Source of the DNA: Aquimonas sp002352135
GTDB lineage: Bacteria; Pseudomonadota; Gammaproteobacteria; Xanthomonadales; Xanthomonadaceae
DNA length: 64,000 bases
Assembly (NCBI GenBank): GCA_035440755.1
Contig: DAORND010000002.1
Coordinates: 41,957-105,956 of the forward strand
Direction of reading: 5' to 3'
Part shown: positions 53,000 to 61,038 of the stretch, one piece after another
Layout: each line of letters begins with the position of its first letter
How positions within the stretch are numbered: position 1 is the first letter of the stretch
Program-made: the position numbers and the translations under genes
The notes under the pieces: generated by a model
The model's database searches: none
What the model was told of the DNA's origin: nothing
Seen by the model: only the letters and a program-made list of their open reading frames with translations

Positions 53000-54548
53000 A
53001 CGCAACAACGACTGGTATTTTTCCGATGCGCGACTGCCACAGCTTTGGCCCCGTGTTGTGGACAGACTCACCGGTACTGTCCACTGCCACGGTGACCGGC
53101 ATGTCCTGAACCTCGAATTCGTAGATGGCCTCCATGCCCAGGTCGGCAAAGCCGACAACTTTGGCCGATTTGATCGCTTTGGACACCAGATACGCGGCAC
53201 CGCCAACGGCCATCAGGTAGACAGAACGATGCTTGCGAATGGCCTCGATAGCGACCGGGCCCCGTTCCGCTTTGCCAATCATTCCCAACAGTCCCGTCTG
53301 CGACAGCACTTGCTCGGTGAACTTGTCCATCCGCGTGGCCGTTGTCGGTCCCGCAGGTCCAACAACCTCGTCACGCACGGGATCAACCGGACCGACGTAA
53401 TAGATGAATCGACCACGGAAATCGACGGGTAAGGACTCGCCCCTGTCGAGCATTTCCACCATCCGCTTATGCGCCGCGTCCCGCCCAGTCAGCATGCGTC
53501 CGTTCAACAGCAACACATCGCCGGGCTTCCACGTGGCGACCTCTTCCGAGGTGACGCGATCCAAGTCAACCCGTCTTCCTTTGCTGGAGTCATAGGTCAG
53601 GCGCGGCCAATCCTCCAAACGCGGCGGCGTCAGACTCACTGGTCCGCTCCCGTCCAGAGTGAAGTGCGCATGCCGGGTTGCCGCACAATTCGGAATCATC
53701 GCGACCGGCAGATTGGCCGCATGCGTCGGGAAGTCCTTGATCTTGATGTCCAGTACCGTCGTCAAACCACCCAGTCCCTGCGCACCGATTCCCAGCGCGT
53801 TGACCTTCTCGTAAAGCTCAAGCCGAAGCTCTTCAGCCCGGTTACTTGGACCGCGAGCGATCAAATCCGTGATGTTGATCGGCTCCATCAGGGATTCTTT
53901 GGCCAGCAGCATGGCCTTCTCTGCAGTCCCACCGATGCCGATGCCGAGCATGCCCGGTGGGCACCAACCGGCCCCCATGGTCGGCACCGTCTTCAGCACC
54001 CAGTCAACGATCGAATCGGAGGGATTCAACATCGCAAACTTGGACTTTGCCTCGGATCCGCCGCCTTTTGCAGCCACGATCACATGTACACGGTTACCGG
54101 GCACGATCTTGGTATTGATCACGGCAGGCGTGTTGTCCCGGGTGTTCAATCGTTTTCCCGCAGGATCGGCAAGCACGGACGCGCGAAGTTTGTTGTCGGG
54201 GTGGTTGTAGGCGCGACGCACGCCCTCATTGCACATGTCATCAAGTGACATCGTCGCATCGTCCCAACGCACCGCCATACCAACCTCCAGAAACACGGTG
54301 ACGATCCCAGTGTCCTGACAAATCGGCCGATGTCCCTCTGCGGACATGCGCGAGTTGATCAGAATCTGCGCCATGGCGTCCTTGGCTGCTGGCGACTGTT
54401 CCCTTTCGTAAGCGGCGGTCAGATTTTGAATGTAGTCGACCGGATGGTAGTAGCTGATGTATTGCAAGGCATCGGCGACCGATTGAATGAAATCTTCCTG
54501 GCGAATAGTGACGGGGGCGACCTGAAAATCTTGCGCTGGCGTGCTCAC
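52998..54548 (-). CDS. fumA: Fumarate hydratase, class I (iron-sulfur)
   Basis: TCA-cycle enzyme of 516 residues, one-chain class I. Cysteine ligands for the 4Fe-4S cluster are in RPICQDTGIV, AGWCPPGMLGIGIGGT and IPNCAATRHAHF. The C-terminal beta domain has GRMLTGRDAAHKRM and GPAGPTTATRMDKF. GTG 54548 (start of STPAQDFQV) is chosen because it matches family length; an in-frame ATG at 54674 would add about 40 unlikely residues. Confidence 0.94.
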   Translation of the reverse strand: MSTPAQDFQVAPVTIRQEDFIQSVADALQYISYYHPVDYIQNLTAAYEREQSPAAKDAMAQILINSRMSAEGHRPICQDTGIVTVFLEVGMAVRWDDATMSLDDMCNEGVRRAYNHPDNKLRASVLADPAGKRLNTRDNTPAVINTKIVPGNRVHVIVAAKGGGSEAKSKFAMLNPSDSIVDWVLKTVPTMGAGWCPPGMLGIGIGGTAEKAMLLAKESLMEPINITDLIARGPSNRAEELRLELYEKVNALGIGAQGLGGLTTVLDIKIKDFPTHAANLPVAMIPNCAATRHAHFTLDGSGPVSLTPPRLEDWPRLTYDSSKGRRVDLDRVTSEEVATWKPGDVLLLNGRMLTGRDAAHKRMVEMLDRGESLPVDFRGRFIYYVGPVDPVRDEVVGPAGPTTATRMDKFTEQVLSQTGLLGMIGKAERGPVAIEAIRKHRSVYLMAVGGAAYLVSKAIKSAKVVGFADLGMEAIYEFEVQDMPVTVAVDSTGESVHNTGPKLWQSRIGKIPVVVA

Positions 54549-54655
54549 GATTGACCCTGCTTGCTGGTTGGAGCGCCATTTTACGCCCCTGCACGCCGAT
54601 ACATCGCACGCGCGCATGGACATTGGTTGAAGGTGAGTGAAGGTCAGTATTCGGG

Positions 54656-54683
54656 CAAAAAAAAGCCCCGGCAAGCCGGGGCT
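54656..54683 (-). terminator. Intrinsic terminator of the cold-shock gene
   Basis: On the minus strand an 8-9 bp GC stem (54675-54683 with 54664-54672, loop of two bases) is followed by a run of eight or more T residues. It lies 24 bp after the csp stop. Confidence 0.9.
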
Positions 54684-54706
54684 CTTTTACATTGATCCAA
54701 AGGATC

Positions 54707-54916
54707 TTAGAGCGGCTGAACCTGGTCGGCCTGCAGACCCTTCGGGCCCTTGGTCACGACGAAGCTGACGCTCTGACCTTCCTGCAAGGTCTTGAAACCA
54801 TTACCCATGATCGCGCGGAAGTGCACGAACAGGTCTTCGCCGTCCGGACGGCTGATGAAGCCGAAACCCTTGGCGTCGTTGAACCACTTGACGGTGCCGG
54901 TCTGACGATCGGACAT
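54707..54916 (-). CDS. Cold-shock domain protein (CspA family)
   Basis: Single OB-fold nucleic-acid chaperone of 69 residues. RNP1 (KGFGFI) and RNP2 (DLFVHF) motifs are intact within GTVKWFNDAKGFGFISR and DGEDLFVHFRAI. A good ribosome site (AGGAG) precedes the ATG. The transcript has a leader of about 155 nt, as in cold-regulated csp genes. Confidence 0.97.
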   Translation of the reverse strand: MSDRQTGTVKWFNDAKGFGFISRPDGEDLFVHFRAIMGNGFKTLQEGQSVSFVVTKGPKGLQADQVQPL

Positions 54917-55071
54917 GTGACTTACTCCTGAGACTTGATGGTTGATGACACTCGCGATGGACGTCGCGCTACTGGGTCTGCAAGGAGGAAGGCAGCGAGG
55001 TGAAGCGATAGAGCAGATCGTGTGACCAACACCATCGGGCCACGATTCACGGTGACCCCAGCAAACACAGC
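54917..55071 (-). promoter_or_regulatory. Long 5' leader of the cold-shock gene
   Basis: A non-coding region between the predicted start point (about 55071) and the csp ATG. Its length of about 155 nt is close to the E. coli cspA leader that acts as an RNA thermosensor. No coding frame is supported here. The fold was not computed. Confidence 0.5.
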
Positions 55072-55077
55072 ACCCTC

Positions 55078-55106
55078 ACTATACGCCATAAAATGGGTAC
55101 TGGCGA
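55078..55106 (-). promoter_or_regulatory. Sigma-70-type promoter for the cold-shock gene
   Basis: Read on the minus strand: -35 TCGCCA (55106-55101), 17-base spacer, -10 TATAGT (55083-55078). It faces the csp leader. Confidence 0.6.
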
Positions 55107-55176
55107 GGTTTGTCGAAAAATATTTTTGCGATTATTTGCTTGCAATGAGACCCGCGCCAAAACGTGTCAATGTCCG

Positions 55177-55662
55177 TCAGTGATGATGTTCCCCACCTTC
55201 ACCGTGAACATGCCCGTGAAGTGTCTCCTCGAGAGTTGCCTCTCGCACCGAAACCACCTCGACAGAAAAGTGTAGATCCTGTCCAGCCAACGGATGGTTG
55301 GCGTCAACCGTAACGGTGTCGCCATCAATTGCGCTGATCACCACAGACAGCGCACCCTGTGGGCCCTGGGCCTGAAAGTTCATTCCGACGGCGAGTTCAT
55401 CAACTCCCTGAAAGGCAGCGCGTGGCACCTGCTGCAGCATCGCCTCGTCACGCTCGCCGTAACCATCTGCTGCAGCCACAGTGACGTCGAATCGATCACC
55501 CGCCTGGCGACCGCTCATCGCCGACTCAAGGCCAGGCACGATGTTGCCGGCGCCATGCAAATAGGTAAGCGGCGAGTGCCCTTCCGACGAGTCAATGGTC
55601 TCACCAAGCGAGTTGGTCAAGGTGTAGTGGAATGCAACGACGCAGCGATCAGCAATTTGCAC
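55177..55662 (-). CDS. FKBP-type peptidyl-prolyl isomerase, SlyD-like
   Basis: Protein of about 161 residues. An FKBP domain (VVAFHYTLTNSLGETIDSS, GHSPLTYLHGAGNIVPGLE) is split by an insert-in-flap domain (about 70-125, typical SlyD chaperone module). The tail is short and His-rich (HGHVHGEGGEHHH) and can bind nickel or other metals. The likely start is GTG 55662 with AGGA upstream; the in-frame ATG far upstream (55857) would cover the promoter of the next operon, so I reject it. Confidence 0.88.
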   Translation of the reverse strand: MQIADRCVVAFHYTLTNSLGETIDSSEGHSPLTYLHGAGNIVPGLESAMSGRQAGDRFDVTVAAADGYGERDEAMLQQVPRAAFQGVDELAVGMNFQAQGPQGALSVVISAIDGDTVTVDANHPLAGQDLHFSVEVVSVREATLEETLHGHVHGEGGEHHH

Positions 55663-55845
55663 GAGAGAGTCCTGAACGATGTTGGGGGTCGGACAGCCTA
55701 CCAGTTGCAACCACCCCGAGGGAGCACAAGAGAGCGTTCGCATGTAAGACGCGAGCGCGCTCACGGGTGCCACGACCAACCATTTGGTGCCTTGACCTTG
55801 GGGCGCGCTTCGCCTTTGCCGTTCGTCGGGAAGATGATCCGATGC

Positions 55846-55873
55846 TGGACAAATCAAATGTTGGTGTTATAGT
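55846..55873 (+). promoter_or_regulatory. Promoter of the small-protein/GntR/ABC operon
   Basis: -35 TGGACA (55846-55851), 16-base spacer, -10 TATAGT (55868-55873). It lies 40 bp before the first start codon. The -10 is inside the inverted repeat at 55863-55886. Confidence 0.65.
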
Positions 55874-55886
55874 TATCTACAACACC
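55863..55886. promoter_or_regulatory. Inverted-repeat operator, probably for the GntR regulator
   Basis: GGTGTTATAG, 4 bases, CTACAACACC: the arms match at 9 of 10 positions. It covers the -10 of the predicted promoter and lies just before an operon that encodes its own YtrA-type GntR regulator. Binding is inferred from position and symmetry. Confidence 0.7.
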
Positions 55887-55912
55887 ACTCCAACAGATCA
55901 CACGGAGCCCTT

Positions 55913-56134
55913 ATGACCCGCTATCTACGCAAGACTCTGCTGGCCCTGTCCTTCAGCATCGCTGCAGTCACCACAGTCGCGGTACTTGGCGAACCCGTAC
56001 AGCCAACGCTCGATGCCACCGCACAAAGCGCGCCACACGTGACCAACGATTCACCTGAAGATCGCGCAACCGCACGCCGCATGCAAATGACTTTGCCGTA
56101 CGTCGGTCGAGTACTGCACAGAGAGGAACACTGA
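55913..56134 (+). CDS. Small exported protein of unknown function
   Basis: Protein of 73 residues with a basic N-terminus and one hydrophobic segment (about 7-25), which could be a signal peptide or anchor. The polar remainder is about 45 residues, ending LPYVGRVLHREEH. I do not recognise the family. It is the first gene of an operon with a GntR regulator and an ABC transporter; the GntR start is 2 bp after its stop. The frame has a good position relative to the promoter at 55846 and lies alone on this strand, which supports its being real. It could be a transported substrate, sensor or immunity-like peptide; none of these is shown. Confidence 0.65.
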   Translation: MTRYLRKTLLALSFSIAAVTTVAVLGEPVQPTLDATAQSAPHVTNDSPEDRATARRMQMTLPYVGRVLHREEH

Positions 56135-56135
56135 C

Positions 56136-56504
56136 ATGAGCGTGACCTGGAACGACAACACACCGATCTACCTACAACTGAAGGAACGGGTTGTCACAAT
56201 GCTGCTCGACGGACTACTGAAGCCTGGAGAGGCGCTTCCCTCCGTCCGCCAGATCGCAGCCGAATACCAACTCAACCCCATCACCGTCTCGCGGGCCTAT
56301 CAGGAGCTCGCGGACGAATCCCTTATCGAGAAACGCCGAGGACTGGGCATGTACGTTTCAGATGGCGCACCACAGAAACTGTTGAACAGCGAGCGCGAGC
56401 GTTTCCTGCGCGAAGAGTGGCCAGCTGTCCTGATCCGCATCGAGCGGCTTGGCCTGAGCTTGGACAAACTGCTAGAACAACCCACCAAGGAGCATGGCGA
56501 ATGA
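56136..56504 (+). CDS. GntR-family transcriptional regulator, YtrA type
   Basis: Regulator of 122 residues. The winged helix-turn-helix covers about 10-75 (PIYLQLKERVVTMLLDG, LPSVRQIAAEYQLNPITVSRA, LIEKRRGLGMYV). Only a short C-terminal helical part follows, which is the mark of the YtrA subfamily, usually fused in operon with an ABC transporter it represses. Its operator is probably at 55863. The stop overlaps the ATPase start by 4 bp. Confidence 0.93.
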   Translation: MSVTWNDNTPIYLQLKERVVTMLLDGLLKPGEALPSVRQIAAEYQLNPITVSRAYQELADESLIEKRRGLGMYVSDGAPQKLLNSERERFLREEWPAVLIRIERLGLSLDKLLEQPTKEHGE

Positions 56505-57361
56505 ATGCCCCCGTCATATCCGCGCGCGGCTTGCGCAAGCGTTACAAAGGCCAAGACGCCTTGGCCGGTACCGATTTCGACATCCCGCGCGGTCGAATCG
56601 TCGGCCTGATCGGCCCCAACGGCGCAGGCAAGACCACGGCGCTCAAGGCCATGTTGGGCCTGATTCCCTTCGAGGGGCAGCTATCCGTTCTGGGGCTTGA
56701 CCCACGCACCCAGCGCGACGCGCTCATGCGCGATGTCTGCTTTATTGCCGATGTCGCGGTACTGCCACGCTGGATCAGCGTCGGTCAAGCCATCGACTTC
56801 GTAGAAGGCGTGCATCCGAAGTTTGATCGCCGCAAGTGCCAGGCCTACCTCGCCAAGACCAAGCTGACGCCGAAAATGAAGGTCAAGCAGATGTCCAAGG
56901 GCATGATCGTGCAGATGCATCTGGCACTGGTCATGTCGATTGACGCCAAACTGCTGGTACTGGACGAGCCCACACTCGGTCTCGACATCATCTATCGCAA
57001 GCAGTTTTATCAAGACTTGCTGGAACAGTATTTCGATGAGGAAAAGACAATCCTCATCACAACGCACCAAGTCGAAGAGGTTGAGCACATTTTGTCTGAC
57101 CTCTTGTTCATTCGTGATGGGCGGATATCGCTAGCCGCCAGCATGGAAGACGTCGGTGAGCGGTTCAGCGAAGTCATGGTGGCACCCGGCCTGATTGAAC
57201 AAGCGCGCGCCCTGAAACCACTGGACGAAAGGCAAGTGTTCGGCAAGTTCGTTTGTCTCTTCGACGGCGTTCCGCGCGCACAACTGCAGGAACTGGGCGA
57301 AGTACGCACACCAGGCGTCGCCGACCTGTTCGTAGCAACGATGAAGGGGACCTATCAATGA
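56501..57361 (+). CDS. ABC transporter ATP-binding protein
   Basis: ATPase of 286 residues. Walker A is GPNGAGKTT (about 38-46) and Walker B LLVLDEPTLGLD; the switch His is in TTHQVEEVEH. The signature is a degenerate MSKGM in place of LSGGQ, as is usual in the YtrB-like exporters paired with YtrA regulators. The C-terminal 60 residues form an extra domain. It overlaps both neighbours by 4 bp. Confidence 0.93.
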   Translation: MNAPVISARGLRKRYKGQDALAGTDFDIPRGRIVGLIGPNGAGKTTALKAMLGLIPFEGQLSVLGLDPRTQRDALMRDVCFIADVAVLPRWISVGQAIDFVEGVHPKFDRRKCQAYLAKTKLTPKMKVKQMSKGMIVQMHLALVMSIDAKLLVLDEPTLGLDIIYRKQFYQDLLEQYFDEEKTILITTHQVEEVEHILSDLLFIRDGRISLAASMEDVGERFSEVMVAPGLIEQARALKPLDERQVFGKFVCLFDGVPRAQLQELGEVRTPGVADLFVATMKGTYQ

Positions 57362-58326
57362 GCACGATCAAAATGTTGTTGCAGCGCGAGTTCTGGGAGA
57401 ACAAAGGCGGCTTCCTGTGGGCTCCTATCGGGGCCGGGTCTGCGTTCCTTGCACTCAGCTTCATGGGCGCTATCGCCGGCGAGGTGTTGGGACGCAAATC
57501 GGGCGTGTTCGTCAATGGCGTCAATATCAGCGGCATTGCCGAAAAGGCAGGAGACCAGGAGATCCAGCAACTGGGAGCTGGTCTTGATCTGGCAATGCTG
57601 ATGGCCGCTGGCTGGCCAATGATCGCGCTGGGATTCGTGGTGTTCTTCTATTGCCTGTCGTCGCTGTATGACGAAAGAAAAGACCGCAGTGTGCTGTTCT
57701 GGAAATCGCTGCCGATCTCCGACACGGCGACGGTCATCTCCAAGGCGCTCAGCGCGACGTTGGTCGCCCCATTGATCAGCGGTGGCGTCGCGATCTTGGT
57801 GGGATTCGCCTTTCTGCTGATTCCCAGCTTCTGGTTGGTACTGCACGGCGCCAATCCATGGACGCTGGTTTTCGGGCCTGCCTCGCCAACCCAAGTCGCA
57901 GGCACGATCCTGCTCGGCATACCGGTCTACGCACTGTGGGCTTTGCCAACGGTCGGCTGGCTGATGTTGATCTCCGTGTGGGCAAAGTCCAAGCCGTTCC
58001 TGTGGGCGGTACTGATTCCGGTCTTCGCTGGCATCTTCGTCAGTTGGTTCGACATAATGATGGCGTTCGATCTGGACTCGACTTGGTTCTGGAAGAACAT
58101 TGTGGCCCGCACCCTCACCAGCGTTTTCCCAAGCACCGATCTGATCTTCCTGCACGATGGCTTTGATCGCATCGAGATAAATGGACCGGAGGATCTTCGC
58201 AGCCTGCTCAGTTGGCAGTCGAGCTTGAACACCCTCGCTTCGCTGCACACCTGGATCGGTGCCACTGCTGGGCTGGCGATGATTGCCCTCGCAACGCGTT
58301 TGCGCCGCTGGCGCGACGACAATTGA
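57358..58326 (+). CDS. ABC transporter permease
   Basis: Membrane protein of 322 residues with six or so helices. It opens with a cytoplasmic segment (MLLQREFWENKGGFLWAP) and a periplasmic loop of about 35 residues between TM1 and TM2, and contains LYDERKDRSVLFWKSLPISD, a cytoplasmic loop common in ABC-2 type permeases. The substrate is unknown. It is the last gene before a strong terminator. Confidence 0.9.
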   Translation: MSTIKMLLQREFWENKGGFLWAPIGAGSAFLALSFMGAIAGEVLGRKSGVFVNGVNISGIAEKAGDQEIQQLGAGLDLAMLMAAGWPMIALGFVVFFYCLSSLYDERKDRSVLFWKSLPISDTATVISKALSATLVAPLISGGVAILVGFAFLLIPSFWLVLHGANPWTLVFGPASPTQVAGTILLGIPVYALWALPTVGWLMLISVWAKSKPFLWAVLIPVFAGIFVSWFDIMMAFDLDSTWFWKNIVARTLTSVFPSTDLIFLHDGFDRIEINGPEDLRSLLSWQSSLNTLASLHTWIGATAGLAMIALATRLRRWRDDN

Positions 58327-58352
58327 TCTGAACGACACAGCGTGATTCCAAG

Positions 58353-58388
58353 CACGAACGCCCACCCTTCGGTGGGCGTTCGTGTATT
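58353..58388 (+). terminator. Intrinsic terminator after the ABC operon
   Basis: A perfect 14-bp stem (58353-58366 with 58371-58384) with a CTTC loop is followed by TATTTG. It lies 26 bp after the permease stop and ends the four-gene operon. Confidence 0.88.
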
Positions 58389-58457
58389 TGCTTGTCCGCA
58401 ATGCCTCGGCAGTAGCAACCCGCTAAAATGACGACCTTCTTGTCCTGGAACGTCGCC

Positions 58458-59825
58458 ATGTCCTTGAGCGCGCTCACTGCTCTTTCCCCCGTCGACGGTC
58501 GCTACGGTTCCCGCAGTGATGCGTTGCGTCCCGTGTTTTCCGAATTCGGCCTGATCCACGCCCGCGTCCGCGTCGAGATCGAATGGCTGATCGCGCTCGC
58601 CATGGAACCCGAAATCCGCGAACTTCCAGCGTTTTCCACAGCGGCGGTGAATCGACTGCGGGCCATGGTTGACGGATTCAACGAATCACAGGCTCAGCGC
58701 ATCAAGGACATTGAGCGCACCACCAATCACGACGTGAAAGCGGTTGAGTACTTCCTCAAGGAACAACTTGCTGACGATCAGGAGCTCAAGCCCGCTCTGG
58801 AATTCGTGCACTTTGCGTGCACCAGTGAGGACATCAACAATCTCAGCTACGCACTGATGCTGGAGCGCGCACGACGTGAGGTCTTGCTGCCCAAACTGCG
58901 CAGCATCGACGAAAGCCTGACCGGCATCGCCCATCAGTACGCCGACCTGCCGATGCTTAGCAGAACGCACGGACAAACCGCCTCCCCCACCACACTCGGC
59001 AAGGAAGTGGCGAACGTCGTGCACCGCCTGCGACGGCAGATCCATAGCCTCTCGCAAGTTGAAATCCTTGGAAAAATCAACGGCGCTGTGGGCAACTACA
59101 ACGCACACGTCAGCGCCTACCCGGACCTAGACTGGCCGACCTTCGCGAGCCGCTTCGTCGAGTCACTGGGCCTGGTATTCAACCCCTACACCACGCAGAT
59201 CGAGCCACATGATTTCATTGCCGAACTGTGTGACGCGCAGCGACGCATCAATACGGTGTTGACCGATTGGTCGCGTGATGTGTGGGGATACATCTCACTG
59301 GGCTATTTCAAGCAGGCACTCAAGGCCGGAGAAGTCGGCAGCTCGACCATGCCGCACAAGGTCAACCCGATCGATTTCGAAAACGCCGAGGGCAACTTTG
59401 GTGTCGCGAGCGCCCTGCTAACGCACTTCGCAGAAAAGCTCCCAATCAGCCGCTGGCAGCGCGATCTGACGGACTCGACAGTCCTGCGTGCTCTGGGGAC
59501 TGCCTTCGGGCATGTGCTGGTAGCACTCGACAGCCTGCAACGCGGACTTGGCAAGTTGAGTACATCGCCGGAGCGCCTAGCGGCCGACCTCGACGCGGCC
59601 TGGGAAGTGCTGGCAGAGCCGGTGCAGACGGTGATGCGCCGATACGGCTTGCCCGAACCCTACGAACAACTGAAGGCGCTGACCCGTGGTCGCGGCATTG
59701 ATGCCAGCAGCCTGCGCGAGTTCATCGCGCAACTTGCGCTACCGGACGAGGCCAAACAGCGTCTGCTGGCTCTGACACCATTGACCTACGTGGGCCTTGC
59801 CGCGCAGCTCGCAAAGGAGATCTGA
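58458..59825 (+). CDS. purB: Adenylosuccinate lyase
   Basis: Purine enzyme of 455 residues that splits SAICAR and adenylosuccinate with release of fumarate. It begins MSLSALTALSPVDGRYGSR, contains TSEDINNLSYAL, the SRTHGQTASPTTLGKE motif, and the catalytic signature loop GSSTMPHKVNPIDFEN. ATG 58458 matches the E. coli-type N-terminus; an ATG 10 codons upstream is less likely. Confidence 0.96.
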   Translation: MSLSALTALSPVDGRYGSRSDALRPVFSEFGLIHARVRVEIEWLIALAMEPEIRELPAFSTAAVNRLRAMVDGFNESQAQRIKDIERTTNHDVKAVEYFLKEQLADDQELKPALEFVHFACTSEDINNLSYALMLERARREVLLPKLRSIDESLTGIAHQYADLPMLSRTHGQTASPTTLGKEVANVVHRLRRQIHSLSQVEILGKINGAVGNYNAHVSAYPDLDWPTFASRFVESLGLVFNPYTTQIEPHDFIAELCDAQRRINTVLTDWSRDVWGYISLGYFKQALKAGEVGSSTMPHKVNPIDFENAEGNFGVASALLTHFAEKLPISRWQRDLTDSTVLRALGTAFGHVLVALDSLQRGLGKLSTSPERLAADLDAAWEVLAEPVQTVMRRYGLPEPYEQLKALTRGRGIDASSLREFIAQLALPDEAKQRLLALTPLTYVGLAAQLAKEI

Positions 59826-59828
59826 GCC

Positions 59829-61028
59829 ATGTCCAAGCCCACCTTCCCCATTGAAGTCCACGGCAGTGCCAAACAACCATTGGGCATGAGTCCTGCGGCC
59901 TTCCTGCGCGACTACTGGCAACAGCGCCCGTTACTGGTCCGCCAGGCATTTCCACATTTCCAATGCCCGACCACACCTGACGATCTCGCCGGCTTGGCGC
60001 TGGAGGAAACCGCACTGTCGCGCCTTGTCCATTACGACCGCGCCAACAATCACTGGCAAATCGAAACCGGCCCCTTCGAAGAGGAGCGCTTCGCTGATCT
60101 GCCGAAGCGCGACTGGACCCTGCTGGTACAGGATGTCGACAAATGGGATGCCGATGTCGCTGCGCTGTATCCAGCCTTCAGCTTCCTGCCGCGCTGGCGC
60201 TTTGACGACATCATGATCAGCTACGCCGTGCCCGGCGGTTCGGTGGGCGCGCATGTCGATAACTACGATGTATTCCTGATCCAGGGCATGGGTGAGCGCA
60301 ACTGGAAGATCGACGTCAAGCCCAACCCACCGCTCGGATTTCTCCCTGATGTCGCGCTGAAACTGCTGCAAACTTTTGACCCCAGCCATGACTGGATTCT
60401 GCAACCCGGCGACATGTTGTATCTGCCGCCCGGTGTACCCCACCACGGTATCGGCGTCACCGAATGTCTAACCATTTCGGTCGGCTTGCGCGCACCGTCT
60501 TCTGCCGAACTGATCGGTGATCTGGCCGATCAGCTTTGCCCAGACTTGCCCGATGAGTTGCGCTACGTCGATCCCGGCTTGGCGGTCAGCAAACATGCGG
60601 GGGAAATCGATGCGGCATCGATCCAGCGTCTGCGTACGGCGCTGTCGCCCCTGTTGTCAATGGATGACGCCGCGCTACAGCGCTGGTTTGGTGGCTTCGT
60701 AACCCGCTACCGCGCCGCCGTGTCCCCGACACCACCGCCGAAGCTGCCATCGCGCCAGCAGATGGCACGCAAGCTCGACGAAGGTGCATCCGCGATCCCG
60801 CACCCCTATGCGCGACGCGCATGGACACGGGTCGGACGCGCTGCAGACTTGCATTCCTGCGGTGATACCTATCGCATCAGCCTGAAAGTCGCGCACTTGT
60901 TCTGTGCCGAGCGCGGCATCGACGCCAGTGCCTGGGCACAGCTCTCCGCGTCCGACAGGGAGGTTCTACTGAACCTGCTGGAAGCGGGACATTTCCTCCT
61001 TCAGCCCGCGCGAAAGGGCCGACGCTGA
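59829..61028 (+). CDS. roxA: Ribosomal protein arginine hydroxylase (RoxA/YcfD, JmjC cupin)
   Basis: Fe(II)/2-oxoglutarate dioxygenase of 399 residues. E. coli YcfD hydroxylates an arginine of ribosomal protein L16. The iron ligands are HxD in GSVGAHVDNYDVFLIQG (about 142-144) and the distal His in LPPGVPHHGIGV. N-terminal segments FLRDYWQQRPLLVRQAFP are typical. A C-terminal dimerisation and winged-helix-like region completes the normal length. It lies 3 bp after purB, a common pairing. Confidence 0.93.
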   Translation: MSKPTFPIEVHGSAKQPLGMSPAAFLRDYWQQRPLLVRQAFPHFQCPTTPDDLAGLALEETALSRLVHYDRANNHWQIETGPFEEERFADLPKRDWTLLVQDVDKWDADVAALYPAFSFLPRWRFDDIMISYAVPGGSVGAHVDNYDVFLIQGMGERNWKIDVKPNPPLGFLPDVALKLLQTFDPSHDWILQPGDMLYLPPGVPHHGIGVTECLTISVGLRAPSSAELIGDLADQLCPDLPDELRYVDPGLAVSKHAGEIDAASIQRLRTALSPLLSMDDAALQRWFGGFVTRYRAAVSPTPPPKLPSRQQMARKLDEGASAIPHPYARRAWTRVGRAADLHSCGDTYRISLKVAHLFCAERGIDASAWAQLSASDREVLLNLLEAGHFLLQPARKGRR

Positions 61029-61038
61029 CCTGGCTGCC

